From the NCBI GenBank assembly GCA_009392275.1, contig VFGV01000005.1, forward strand, positions 1 to 64,000: a stretch of 64,000 nucleotides of DNA, in the 5' to 3' direction. Source of the stretch: SAR202 cluster bacterium. Its GTDB lineage: Bacteria > Chloroflexota > Dehalococcoidia > Lucifugimonadales > UBA2962. The number at the start of each line of letters is the position of its first letter. The stretch's first letter is position 1. Under the pieces are notes generated by a model. The model saw only the letters and a program-made list of their open reading frames with translations. It did no database searches and was not told the DNA's origin. Made by a program: the position numbers and the translations under genes. This document shows positions 17,366-25,661 of this stretch, piece after piece.

Positions 17366-18013
17366 TTGAATTATAAGCCTGAATTTACAGATAAAGACAT
17401 CAGTTTGTACAAATTCATCAGTGGTCCATATGATAATAATGGGTACCTTCTAATATGCAATCATACAAAAAAAAGCGTTATCGTCGATGCTCCTGGAAAT
17501 CCCGTTGATTTAATACGCGCTGCTCAAGAAACGAATACGGATATGATGCTTATTACCCACAACCACTGGGATCACCTTTTGGGTTATAAAGAAATTACCA
17601 GTAAATTAAATCTATCAGTTGGAATTGGTATTAATGATTCAGATGGCATGAAGCCCGCAATACCAGATTTTCAAATTTCCGACGGACAAACCTTACCAAT
17701 TGGAGAAATTTCTCTAACAGCGATACATACTCCTGGTCATACTGAAGGTTCAACTTGTTTTTTAATCAATAACATCTTGTTTACTGGAGACACTTTGTTT
17801 CCAGGCGGACCAGGAAAATCTAAAGATCCTGCTGCTTTTAAAACCATTATAGATAGTATATCTACCAAACTTTTACCTCTCGCACCATCAGTGGTTTTTT
17901 ACCCAGGGCATGGTTTACAAGGCACGATTGCAAAGGCACAGGAAGACTATTCTATATTTAGAAAAAACCCTCAATCAAATGAAATATTCGGAGATATAGA
18001 GTGGTTAAACTGA
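17366..18013 (+). CDS. Metallo-beta-lactamase-fold hydrolase (glyoxalase II-like)
   Basis: A 215-residue MBL-fold enzyme with the full di-metal site: THNHWDH (H65, H67, D69, H70), HTPGHTEGS, FTGDTLFPGG and FYPGHG. This arrangement is typical of small glyoxalase II-like thioester hydrolases. The true substrate is not deducible. The start is TTG at 17366 (MNYKPEFTDK), preceded by AGGGG. It is the first gene of a plus-strand run leading into trpA, with a gap of about 100 bp to the chosen trpA start. Confidence 0.85.
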   Translation: MNYKPEFTDKDISLYKFISGPYDNNGYLLICNHTKKSVIVDAPGNPVDLIRAAQETNTDMMLITHNHWDHLLGYKEITSKLNLSVGIGINDSDGMKPAIPDFQISDGQTLPIGEISLTAIHTPGHTEGSTCFLINNILFTGDTLFPGGPGKSKDPAAFKTIIDSISTKLLPLAPSVVFYPGHGLQGTIAKAQEDYSIFRKNPQSNEIFGDIEWLN

Positions 18014-18115
18014 TCAAAGGTTAGAAATCACCAACACAGAGAGCTGATATCAGTGTCAGGCAATCAGCACTTTCAGATAAAATATTGGTTCGACAGATCA
18101 TACAGTAAGGCTAAA

Positions 18116-18916
18116 ATGCTCAATCGAATAGACAAAACTTTCAATTCAATACAAAATAGCAGTAAGTTCGCTTTGGCTCCGTTCATAACGATCGGATACC
18201 CAGATATTGATTCCTCTGTTGAAATGGCGTTGGCCGCCTTAAATTCAGGAGGAGACATTCTTGAACTTGGAGTGCCTTTTAGTGACCCCCTAGCTGATGG
18301 ACCAACAATTCAGATGACTAGCTCTCATGCTTTAGAAAGCGGTGTAAATCTCAAAATATGCCTCGAAACAATCGAGCGTATCCGACAAAAAAACAATGAA
18401 GCACCTTTAATTTTAATGGGATACATCAATCCATTTTTAAAATACGGTTTACTAAAATTCGTCAAAGATGCTGTATCTGTTGGGGTGGATGGTTTAATAA
18501 TTCCGGATTTGCCCGCAGAAGAATCCACTGAATTTAATGCTTTATGCCAAGAACAAAATCTTTTCTTGATACCATTACTTGCTCCGACTAGTACTGATTC
18601 CAGAATTAGGTTGGCTTGCAAAGGAGCCAACGGATTCATATACTGTGTGAGTTTGACCGGTGTTACAGGTGCCCGTAGCGAAGTATCATCAGGATTAGAA
18701 GATTTAATTAAACGCATTAGAATTTATTCTGATCTTCCCGTTTTAGTTGGATTTGGCATTTCGACCAAATCTCACGTTGCTAAAATTTCAAAATTTGCCA
18801 ACGGAGCAGTATTTGCAAGCGCAATGCTAGACCAAGTGTCTGAAGGACAGAAGGAAAATGCTGGCATAATTGTATCTGAGTTTGTTAATAATTTACGTTC
18901 TGGAATAAAAGGATAA
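18116..18916 (+). CDS. trpA: Tryptophan synthase alpha subunit
   Basis: The alpha subunit cleaves indole-3-glycerol phosphate to indole. The catalytic region ILELGVPFSDPLADGPTIQ carries the acid pair, and YCVSLTGVTGAR and VGFGIST are family motifs. The ATG at 18116, with AAGG five bases upstream, gives about 266 residues, the normal length. The frame also runs back to a GTG at 18053, but that adds an unconserved extension. It joins aroH by a one-base overlap (TAATG). No trpB is next to it, so its partner must be encoded elsewhere. Confidence 0.95.
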   Translation: MLNRIDKTFNSIQNSSKFALAPFITIGYPDIDSSVEMALAALNSGGDILELGVPFSDPLADGPTIQMTSSHALESGVNLKICLETIERIRQKNNEAPLILMGYINPFLKYGLLKFVKDAVSVGVDGLIIPDLPAEESTEFNALCQEQNLFLIPLLAPTSTDSRIRLACKGANGFIYCVSLTGVTGARSEVSSGLEDLIKRIRIYSDLPVLVGFGISTKSHVAKISKFANGAVFASAMLDQVSEGQKENAGIIVSEFVNNLRSGIKG

Positions 18917-19278
18917 TGACTGTTAGAGGAGTTAGAGGAGCAACCACAGCTGACGATAATAGTCGTTCAGCAATTTTGAAAGCGACGTCAGAATTGCTAA
19001 ATGAAATTGTCGATAAAAACGATATATCAGTGGACGACATTGCTTCTGTTTTTTTTACCACCACCGCTGATTTAAATGCTGAATTTCCCGCAGCTGCAGC
19101 TCGAAACATAGGTTGGGAAAATGTAGCCTTAATGTGCGGCCATGAAATGTCGGTCCCCGATGCTCAGAACCGATGCATACGAGTCATGCTATTAATTAAC
19201 ACAGAGAAATCTGCCAAGGATATTAAGAACGTGTACCTAAAAGACGCTATTGGTCTCCGAGACAGACCAACTAATTAA
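18916..19278 (+). CDS. aroH: Chorismate mutase, AroH type
   Basis: The 120-residue product is the trimeric Bacillus-type chorismate mutase that turns chorismate into prephenate. The signature N-terminus VRGVRGATTADDNS has the active-site Arg7; a second conserved Arg is in the CIRVMLLINT segment, and FFTTTADLNAEFPAAAAR is highly typical. It overlaps the trpA stop by one base and precedes DAHP synthase by 19 bp, so these three aromatic-pathway genes are one transcription unit. Confidence 0.95.
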   Translation: MTVRGVRGATTADDNSRSAILKATSELLNEIVDKNDISVDDIASVFFTTTADLNAEFPAAAARNIGWENVALMCGHEMSVPDAQNRCIRVMLLINTEKSAKDIKNVYLKDAIGLRDRPTN

Positions 19279-19297
19279 GTAACAAGGAGATTAAATT

Positions 19298-20317
19298 TTG
19301 ATTGTAGTAATGTCACAAGGAGCTAGTTCAGATGAACTAGAAAATGTTAAAGAACACCTGTCAAAACGTGGCCTAAAAGTACACATGTCTGAAGGGATTG
19401 AAAGGACTGTTGTAGGAGTAATCGGACAGATATATCCGGAATTACAAAGTGAGCTCGAATTGATGGACGGAGTAGGAGAAGTAGTGAGAATATCAAAGCC
19501 ATACAAATTGGCAAGTAAAGAATTCAAATCAGATGATACTGTAATAAGTATCGGAGAGGCTGGAGTGAAAATTGGTGGCGGCGAATTCGTTGTTTTTGGC
19601 GGCCCATGCGCGATTGAAAGTGAAGAGCAAGTAATGGAAACCGCTAGAGCAGTGAAGAAAAGTGGAGCAACAGTGTTGAGAGGTGGAGCTTTTAAACCGA
19701 GAACTTCTCCATATAGCTTTAGAGGCATGGCAGAGGATGGGTTGAAGTTAATGGATTTAGCAAGGAAAGAAACTGGATTACCTTTGATTACAGAGGTGAT
19801 GTCTGAGCGCGATGTTGACCTAGTTGCACAATATACAGATGTTTTGCAAGTAGGAGCAAGAAATATGCAAAATTTCGCATTGCTGGATGAAGTTGGTAGA
19901 ACAACAAAACCGGTAATGGTAAAACGCGGTTTCTCAGCGACATATGAGGACTGGCTATTAGCTGCAGAATATGTAATGGCTGGAGGAAACAAATCGGTGA
20001 TTCTATGTGAAAGAGGTATAAGAACGTTTGAAACGTTTACCCGAAATACTATGGATTTGAATGCAATTCCGGTAATTAAACAATTGAGCCATTTACCAAT
20101 TGTTTCTGACCCGAGTCATGGCACAGGTAAATGGGACTATGTCACACCTTTAGCATGTGCCTCAGTGGCAGCGGGTGCAGATGGTTTAATTATAGAAGTT
20201 CATCCGCGACCTGAAACTGCTTGGTCTGATGGTGCTCAATCATTGACCTTAGAAAACTTTGATGCTCTTATGTCTAAGGTTAGGGCTATTAGATCAGCAA
20301 TGTCAGATCAACCTTAA
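19298..20317 (+). CDS. aroF: 3-deoxy-7-phosphoheptulonate (DAHP) synthase
   Basis: At 339 residues, it catalyses the first step of the shikimate pathway from PEP and erythrose 4-phosphate. Residues about 1-70 form a ferredoxin-like regulatory domain of the Thermotoga/Bacillus group ([20 protein letters not shown]). The barrel follows, with [28 protein letters not shown] and DPSHGTG. The N-terminal domain implies allosteric control by aromatic products or prephenate. The start is TTG at 19298, with AAGGAG at 19284-19289 eight bases upstream, stronger support than for the ATG at 19310. Confidence 0.95.
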   Translation: MIVVMSQGASSDELENVKEHLSKRGLKVHMSEGIERTVVGVIGQIYPELQSELELMDGVGEVVRISKPYKLASKEFKSDDTVISIGEAGVKIGGGEFVVFGGPCAIESEEQVMETARAVKKSGATVLRGGAFKPRTSPYSFRGMAEDGLKLMDLARKETGLPLITEVMSERDVDLVAQYTDVLQVGARNMQNFALLDEVGRTTKPVMVKRGFSATYEDWLLAAEYVMAGGNKSVILCERGIRTFETFTRNTMDLNAIPVIKQLSHLPIVSDPSHGTGKWDYVTPLACASVAAGADGLIIEVHPRPETAWSDGAQSLTLENFDALMSKVRAIRSAMSDQP

Positions 20318-20329
20318 GTTAGAATCAAA

Positions 20330-21268
20330 ATGCGACCAATCGAGTCCCTTCGCATAACAGAATCTTGTAATAAATCTAATTTAGGTTCTGCAATAACGAT
20401 TGGAGTTTTTGACGGCCTGCATCGTGGCCATATCCAACTCATTAATACACTGAAAGATGTGTCTAAAGACATGCTCTCAGTGGTAGTAACTTTTAGCAAA
20501 CATCCTTTATCAATATTAGATTCTAACTTTGCTCCAAAATATTTGTGCAGTGTAGACGACAGGTTGTTTATGCTGAACGAAACAGGAGTCGATCAAGTTA
20601 TACCGCTTAATTTCGATGAGGAAATCGCATCTTTATCAGCTGAAACTTTTGTTCAATTGCTTTGTAATTACTTAAAATTAAAGCTTTTAATTGTAGGGCC
20701 TGGATTTGCCCTTGGCCGAAAACGAGAAGGCGACGTACCTGCACTAAAAGTGCTCGGTGAAAAATATGGTTTTACTGTTATAGATGTTAATCCTTTAACA
20801 GAAAGTTCGAGTTTAATAACTAGCACCTCAATCAGAGAAGCACTAAAGCACGGTTCCGTAGTCAAAGCCGCAAAGTTACTCGGACGCAATTTCACTCTAA
20901 AAGGCCAAGTGGTTAAAGGCGAGGGTATTGGTCATACTCTTGGATTCCCAACCGCAAACATATTGAGCGAAAATAATATAGTTATTCCTGGAAACGGCAT
21001 ATACGCAACTTGGTCGCATTTCAATGATGGAACATCAATTCATAAATTAAAAAGTGCTACTAGTATCGGAGTGCGACCAACTTTTGGAAAACAGGATAGA
21101 ACTGTTGAATCTTACGTACTAGACTATGAGGGAGATTTATATGGTAAATCAATGACTCTTGAGTTTGTAGAGAGAATTAGGGATGAAATCCAGTATGATT
21201 CAGTTAACCAATTAACCGATCAAATGAAACTAGATGTTCGCGACACAAGAAAAATACTGGATAATTAA
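20330..21268 (+). CDS. ribF: Bifunctional riboflavin kinase / FAD synthetase
   Basis: The 312-residue enzyme makes FMN and then FAD. The N-terminal adenylyltransferase half has IGVFDGLHRGH, a HIGH-type motif, and GPGFALGRKREG. The C-terminal kinase half has GEGIGHTLGFPTANI and the SIGVRPTFG block. The length is typical. It begins 13 bp after aroF, and tyrS follows after 16 bp, so it is embedded in the aromatic cluster. The ATG lacks an obvious Shine-Dalgarno, consistent with translational coupling. Confidence 0.95.
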   Translation: MRPIESLRITESCNKSNLGSAITIGVFDGLHRGHIQLINTLKDVSKDMLSVVVTFSKHPLSILDSNFAPKYLCSVDDRLFMLNETGVDQVIPLNFDEEIASLSAETFVQLLCNYLKLKLLIVGPGFALGRKREGDVPALKVLGEKYGFTVIDVNPLTESSSLITSTSIREALKHGSVVKAAKLLGRNFTLKGQVVKGEGIGHTLGFPTANILSENNIVIPGNGIYATWSHFNDGTSIHKLKSATSIGVRPTFGKQDRTVESYVLDYEGDLYGKSMTLEFVERIRDEIQYDSVNQLTDQMKLDVRDTRKILDN

Positions 21269-21284
21269 CTGAAGGGATTTCGAG

Positions 21285-22487
21285 ATGGCCACAACAGACA
21301 AAATTAATATAGCACTGACCCGAGGTGTTTCTGAAGTAATAGTTGAAAGCGAACTTAACACATTACTATCGACGCAAACTAAATTGCGATTGAAAATGGG
21401 CTTTGACCCAAGTGCTCCTGACATACACCTTGGGCACGTTGTTGGCCTTCGTAAACTTAGAGAATTCCAGCAATTAGGCCACACAGTAGTCTTAATTGTT
21501 GGAGATTGGACTGCTCAAATTGGCGATCCAAGCGGAAGATCATCGGTAAGAAAAATGTTAAGTGCATCCCAAGTAGAAGAAAATGCAGCAACTTATCTAA
21601 AACAATTTTTTAAAATCGTCGATAAAGAAAAAACAGAAGTACGTTGGCAAAGCGAATGGTTTGGCGATTTTGATTTAGCTAATGTAATCAAACTAACTAG
21701 TATGTTTACAGTTGCACAATTTTTGGCTCGAGATGATTTTTCAAAAAGGTTCAAAGAACAAAAACCTATTGCAATTACTGAATTCATGTACCCTTTGCTG
21801 CAAGCATATGATTCTGTAGCAATAAATTCTGATGTTGAGTTTGGTGGTACAGATCAGAAATTCAATTTGCTAGTCGGTAGAGACATGCAAGAAATGATGG
21901 ACCAAAAACCGCAACACTGTTTATTAGTACCCATTCTAGTTGGCACAGACGGTGTCAATAAGATGAGCAAGAGCTTAAATAACTCAATAGATGTTTCTGA
22001 ATCTCCAAATAATATGTTTGGTCAATTAATGTCGATAAACGATGATCTTATATACCCTTATTTTGAGTTATTGACTGATATTTCGGAAAAAGAATTGAAA
22101 CAAGTAAAAGCAGCAATATCGGATACTGATGTTAACCCAATGGACTTGAAAAAAAACCTCGCCTCAAAAATAGTTGCCTATATGCACAGTGAAAAAGATG
22201 CGGATAACGCCGCCATCCATTTCAAAAACACTGTACAATCAAAAGAAGTCCCAGTTGATATACCTGAATTCAGGCTGTCAGATCGCACAACCTTGGAAGG
22301 CCAGCGTTTAAGTTCACTCATAGTTGAGTGTGGATTGTCAAAAAGTGGCGGAGAGGCAAAAAGATTAATTGCTCAAAATGCCGTTACTCTTGATGGCACA
22401 GTGATAGAAAGCAATCTGCTTATCAGCGATATTGACTCAGGCATATTGAAAGTCGGAAAGCGTCAAATAATACGGTTAACAAAATAA
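21285..22487 (+). CDS. tyrS: Tyrosyl-tRNA synthetase
   Basis: A 400-residue class I synthetase. The HIGH motif is HLGH at residues 48-51 inside APDIHLGHVVGLRKL. The signature loop is KMSKS within GVNKMSKSLNN. The C-terminal S4-like RNA-binding domain is at about residues 335-400 (LSSLIVECGLSKSGGEAKRL). The start ATG has AAGGG upstream. The next gene's ATG follows the stop with no gap. It fits the aromatic theme of the operon. No T-box leader was seen. Confidence 0.97.
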   Translation: MATTDKINIALTRGVSEVIVESELNTLLSTQTKLRLKMGFDPSAPDIHLGHVVGLRKLREFQQLGHTVVLIVGDWTAQIGDPSGRSSVRKMLSASQVEENAATYLKQFFKIVDKEKTEVRWQSEWFGDFDLANVIKLTSMFTVAQFLARDDFSKRFKEQKPIAITEFMYPLLQAYDSVAINSDVEFGGTDQKFNLLVGRDMQEMMDQKPQHCLLVPILVGTDGVNKMSKSLNNSIDVSESPNNMFGQLMSINDDLIYPYFELLTDISEKELKQVKAAISDTDVNPMDLKKNLASKIVAYMHSEKDADNAAIHFKNTVQSKEVPVDIPEFRLSDRTTLEGQRLSSLIVECGLSKSGGEAKRLIAQNAVTLDGTVIESNLLISDIDSGILKVGKRQIIRLTK

Positions 22488-23585
22488 ATGAGCACAAGTA
22501 AACCAACAAATCTAAGAATACCTGGACCTACTCCTGTCACTCCTGAAATTTTAAAGGAAATGTCTCGCTTGATGATTAATCATAGGGGAGAAGAGTTCCG
22601 GCATTTAATAGAAAGTGTAACTAAACGATTAAAAGTGATTTATGAAACAAATCAAGATCTGCATATACTAACTGCCTCAGGTACGGGCGCAATGGAAACA
22701 GCGATAGTCAACACCCTATCGCCTGGAGACAATGTACTAGCAATCACAGTAGGTGCATTTGGTGATAGGTTTGCCAAAATAGCAGAAATATATGGTGCAG
22801 ATGTCACGGTACTAAGATCAGCACTGGGAGAATCAGCAGACCCTGACAAAGTAATGTCAGAGCTCAATAATAATCCCAATATAAAAGCGGTTTTGGTAAC
22901 TCATAATGAAACCTCTACTGGTGTTACTAATGACGTCGAGTCGATTGCCAAGATTGTCAAGCAGGATTTTGGAAAACTACTTTTAGTCGATGGTGTAAGC
23001 AGCGTCGGTTCAGTTCCTTTAAAGACCGATGATTGGAAATGTGATGCTGTAGCATCCGCATCTCAAAAAGGGTGGATGGCTCCACCGGGATTGGCTTTCC
23101 TGAGCTTTAGTTTAGAGTCATGGAAAGCTAACGCGTCATCAACTATGCCAAAATTTTATTTTGATTTAAGAGAATATAAAAAATATATGGAAATAGGCCA
23201 GCCACCCTGGACTCCAAATTTATCATTGTTTTTCGCGCTCGATAAAGCTCTAGATTTAATGTTGACTGAAGGCATGCATAATGTACATGCCAGGCACGTA
23301 AAAACTGCTCAGAAATTTAGAGATGGCGTACAAGAATTGGGACTGGAATTATTAGCCAAAACAGAAAGTGCTTCAAACACGATAACTTCAGTAATATTAC
23401 CGGAAGGTATAGATGCTAAAGAATTTTTATATATCGCAAGAACTGAGCATAATGTTGAACTAGCTGGCGGGCAACAGGCCCTAGCAAACAAAATTTTTAG
23501 AATCGGCCATCTAGGTTTAGTTACAGATGATGAGATAACTGAAACTATAAGTGCAATTAAACACTCGTTAGAAAAGCTTAAGTAA
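22488..23585 (+). CDS. Class V aminotransferase (serine-glyoxylate/alanine-glyoxylate type)
   Basis: A 365-residue PLP enzyme that opens with RIPGPTPVTPEI, the hallmark of the PucG/AGXT and soluble-hydrogenase-subunit branch. The cofactor lysine is in ASASQKGWMAPPG, and LLVDGVSSVGSVPLKTDDW supplies the PLP-binding Asp. The C-terminal GGQQALANKIFRIGHLG motif is typical. It probably interconverts serine, alanine or glycine with glyoxylate or pyruvate; the exact pair is not deducible. It abuts tyrS with no gap and ends 20 bp from the convergent ftsH. Confidence 0.9.
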   Translation: MSTSKPTNLRIPGPTPVTPEILKEMSRLMINHRGEEFRHLIESVTKRLKVIYETNQDLHILTASGTGAMETAIVNTLSPGDNVLAITVGAFGDRFAKIAEIYGADVTVLRSALGESADPDKVMSELNNNPNIKAVLVTHNETSTGVTNDVESIAKIVKQDFGKLLLVDGVSSVGSVPLKTDDWKCDAVASASQKGWMAPPGLAFLSFSLESWKANASSTMPKFYFDLREYKKYMEIGQPPWTPNLSLFFALDKALDLMLTEGMHNVHARHVKTAQKFRDGVQELGLELLAKTESASNTITSVILPEGIDAKEFLYIARTEHNVELAGGQQALANKIFRIGHLGLVTDDEITETISAIKHSLEKLK

Positions 23586-23605
23586 CATATCAATCAATGT
23601 CTATT

Positions 23606-25450
23606 TTATGCAGACGAAGGTGATGGGGTTGGAGCTTTGCCTGATTCAGGTGAATCATCATCTAAGATTTTAATCAGTTGATCACCTTCAATAGTCTCAT
23701 TTTGAATCAAATATTTGGCTAACTTATCTAACTTGTCACGATTAGAATTGATGATGCGTGAGGCATTTTTATACGCATTGTCCACCAATTCAAGTACTTC
23801 ATCATCAATTGCTGCCGCAACTCCTTCAGAATAATCTCTTTGTTCTGAAATCTCTTTACCCAAGAAAACCATTTCCTCTCGTTTACCAAAAGTTCTAGGT
23901 CCAAGTTTTTCACTCATGCCATACCTTGTAACCATTGAACGAGCAATATTGGTGGCCTGTTCGAGATCATTACTAGCTCCTGTTGTAACTTCTCCAAAGA
24001 CAATCTCCTCAGCTGCCCTTCCTCCCATAGCTGCTCCAATGCGATCCTTAAACTGTGCCTTACTCCAAAGACTTCTATCCTCTTCAGGTAAAAATCTAGT
24101 ATAACCGCCCATCTGCCCTCTAGATACTATTGTTACTTTGAAAACCGGGTCAGCATTAGCAAGCATATGTCCTACGATTGCATGTCCTGATTCATGATAT
24201 GCAACGATTTCTTTCTCACGAGCACTTATAACCTTACTCTTTCTAGCAGGACCCCCGATAACTCTATCAATAGATTCAGCAAACTCAGCAAATCCAATCT
24301 TCTTTTTATTTAACCTTGCTGCCAATAATGCAGCTTCGTTTGCAAGATTAGCTAAATCTGCACCGGAAAAGCCTGGCGTTTGTTTTGCGATTACTTGCAT
24401 TTCTACATCATCATCTAAGGGCTTTCCTTTAGAATGAACTTCAAGTATTTGAACACGACCCTTTACATCTGGATTATCCAAAGTAACTCGCCTATCAAAA
24501 CGTCCCGGTCTCAATAACGCAGGATCCAAAATATCGGGTCTGTTTGTAGCCGCAACAACGATAACATTTGTCCCGCTATCAAATCCATCCATCTCAACTA
24601 AAATTTGATTCAAAGTCTGTTCTCTCTCATCATGACCGCCACCTAACCCGGCTCCTCTATGACGGCCCACTGCATCAATCTCATCAATAAACACTATACA
24701 TGGAGAGTTTCGCTTTGCCTGTTCAAATAAATCTCTAACCCTAGAAGCCCCAACACCCACAAACATTTCCACAAATTCAGAACCACTTATAGAAAAAAAT
24801 GGTACTCCGGCTTCTCCAGCAACTGCTTTCGCCATCAATGTTTTGCCTGTACCTGGGGGACCAATGAGCAAAACACCTTTTGGGATCTTTGCACCCATAG
24901 CTAAGAATCTTTCTGGGAATTTCAAAAACTCAACAACTTCTTGCAATTCTTGTTTTGCTTCTTCCACCCCAGCAACGTCATCAAAAGTAACATTTGATGA
25001 TTCCCCAGTTCCCATTCTCGCTTTACTTCGACCGAAGCTAAACGTTTGATTTGTGCTGCCTTGGGCTTGCCTGATCATGAATAAAAGAATCGCCCCAAAG
25101 ATAATCAAGGGTAAAAAGTTTAGGATAAGACCAAAGAAATTGCTAAGACCACTCGATCCTTTTACAGTTATATCCGTTCGTGAAACTAGAGGGTCTATTT
25201 CTGCAGCTTCCAGCAATTCAACAATACTTGAGCCTTGCTCTTTTCTAGACTCGAATGTTTCACCAGAATTGGAAAGTATAGTTAATTTATCACCGCCAAC
25301 CTCTATAGACTCTAATTCTCCGCTTCCAGCCATACGAATAACTTCCGAGATGCTAATCTCTTTGTTTCCGCCTATGGAACCAGAGAAAAAAGTAAAGAAG
25401 ATGGCAATTATTGCCACCAAGATTAATAAGTATATGAAACCGTTACGCAT
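23606..25450 (-). CDS. ftsH: ATP-dependent zinc metalloprotease FtsH
   Basis: A 614-residue membrane AAA+ protease. Two membrane segments (residues about 5-22 and 108-130) flank a periplasmic-type domain. The AAA module has the Walker A GPPGTGKT, Walker [12 protein letters not shown] and the SRH region [11 protein letters not shown]. The zinc site is HESGH at 419-423, with the third ligand expected in the NDLEQAT segment. It degrades misfolded membrane proteins and regulators. It is a single-gene unit, divergent from the M16 peptidase. Confidence 0.97.
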   Translation of the reverse strand: MRNGFIYLLILVAIIAIFFTFFSGSIGGNKEISISEVIRMAGSGELESIEVGGDKLTILSNSGETFESRKEQGSSIVELLEAAEIDPLVSRTDITVKGSSGLSNFFGLILNFLPLIIFGAILLFMIRQAQGSTNQTFSFGRSKARMGTGESSNVTFDDVAGVEEAKQELQEVVEFLKFPERFLAMGAKIPKGVLLIGPPGTGKTLMAKAVAGEAGVPFFSISGSEFVEMFVGVGASRVRDLFEQAKRNSPCIVFIDEIDAVGRHRGAGLGGGHDEREQTLNQILVEMDGFDSGTNVIVVAATNRPDILDPALLRPGRFDRRVTLDNPDVKGRVQILEVHSKGKPLDDDVEMQVIAKQTPGFSGADLANLANEAALLAARLNKKKIGFAEFAESIDRVIGGPARKSKVISAREKEIVAYHESGHAIVGHMLANADPVFKVTIVSRGQMGGYTRFLPEEDRSLWSKAQFKDRIGAAMGGRAAEEIVFGEVTTGASNDLEQATNIARSMVTRYGMSEKLGPRTFGKREEMVFLGKEISEQRDYSEGVAAAIDDEVLELVDNAYKNASRIINSNRDKLDKLAKYLIQNETIEGDQLIKILDDDSPESGKAPTPSPSSA

Positions 25451-25600
25451 TTTTAGGGAACTCGCCTTAATACTCGCAGACCGATTTTTAAAAGGGTAGG
25501 AGGGAAAACGGCCATCAAATTTAGTTATAACTTCAATTTATTGCTACAACACTTTTATAATACATTAAACGGTCGGGTTAGGTAAAGGTTAGTTAGAGAT

Positions 25601-25609
25601 TGATATAAT
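25601..25609 (+). promoter_or_regulatory. Extended -10 promoter for the M16 peptidase
   Basis: TGATATAAT is a perfect extended -10 (TGn plus TATAAT) 53 bp before the start codon. No good -35 is seen, as expected for extended -10 promoters. The same 10-mer including the next T occurs before tig. Confidence 0.45.
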
Positions 25610-25661
25610 TTCACTCAACCTATCTAATCAACTAAAAACTAATATTTAATTTTAAAGCTAT

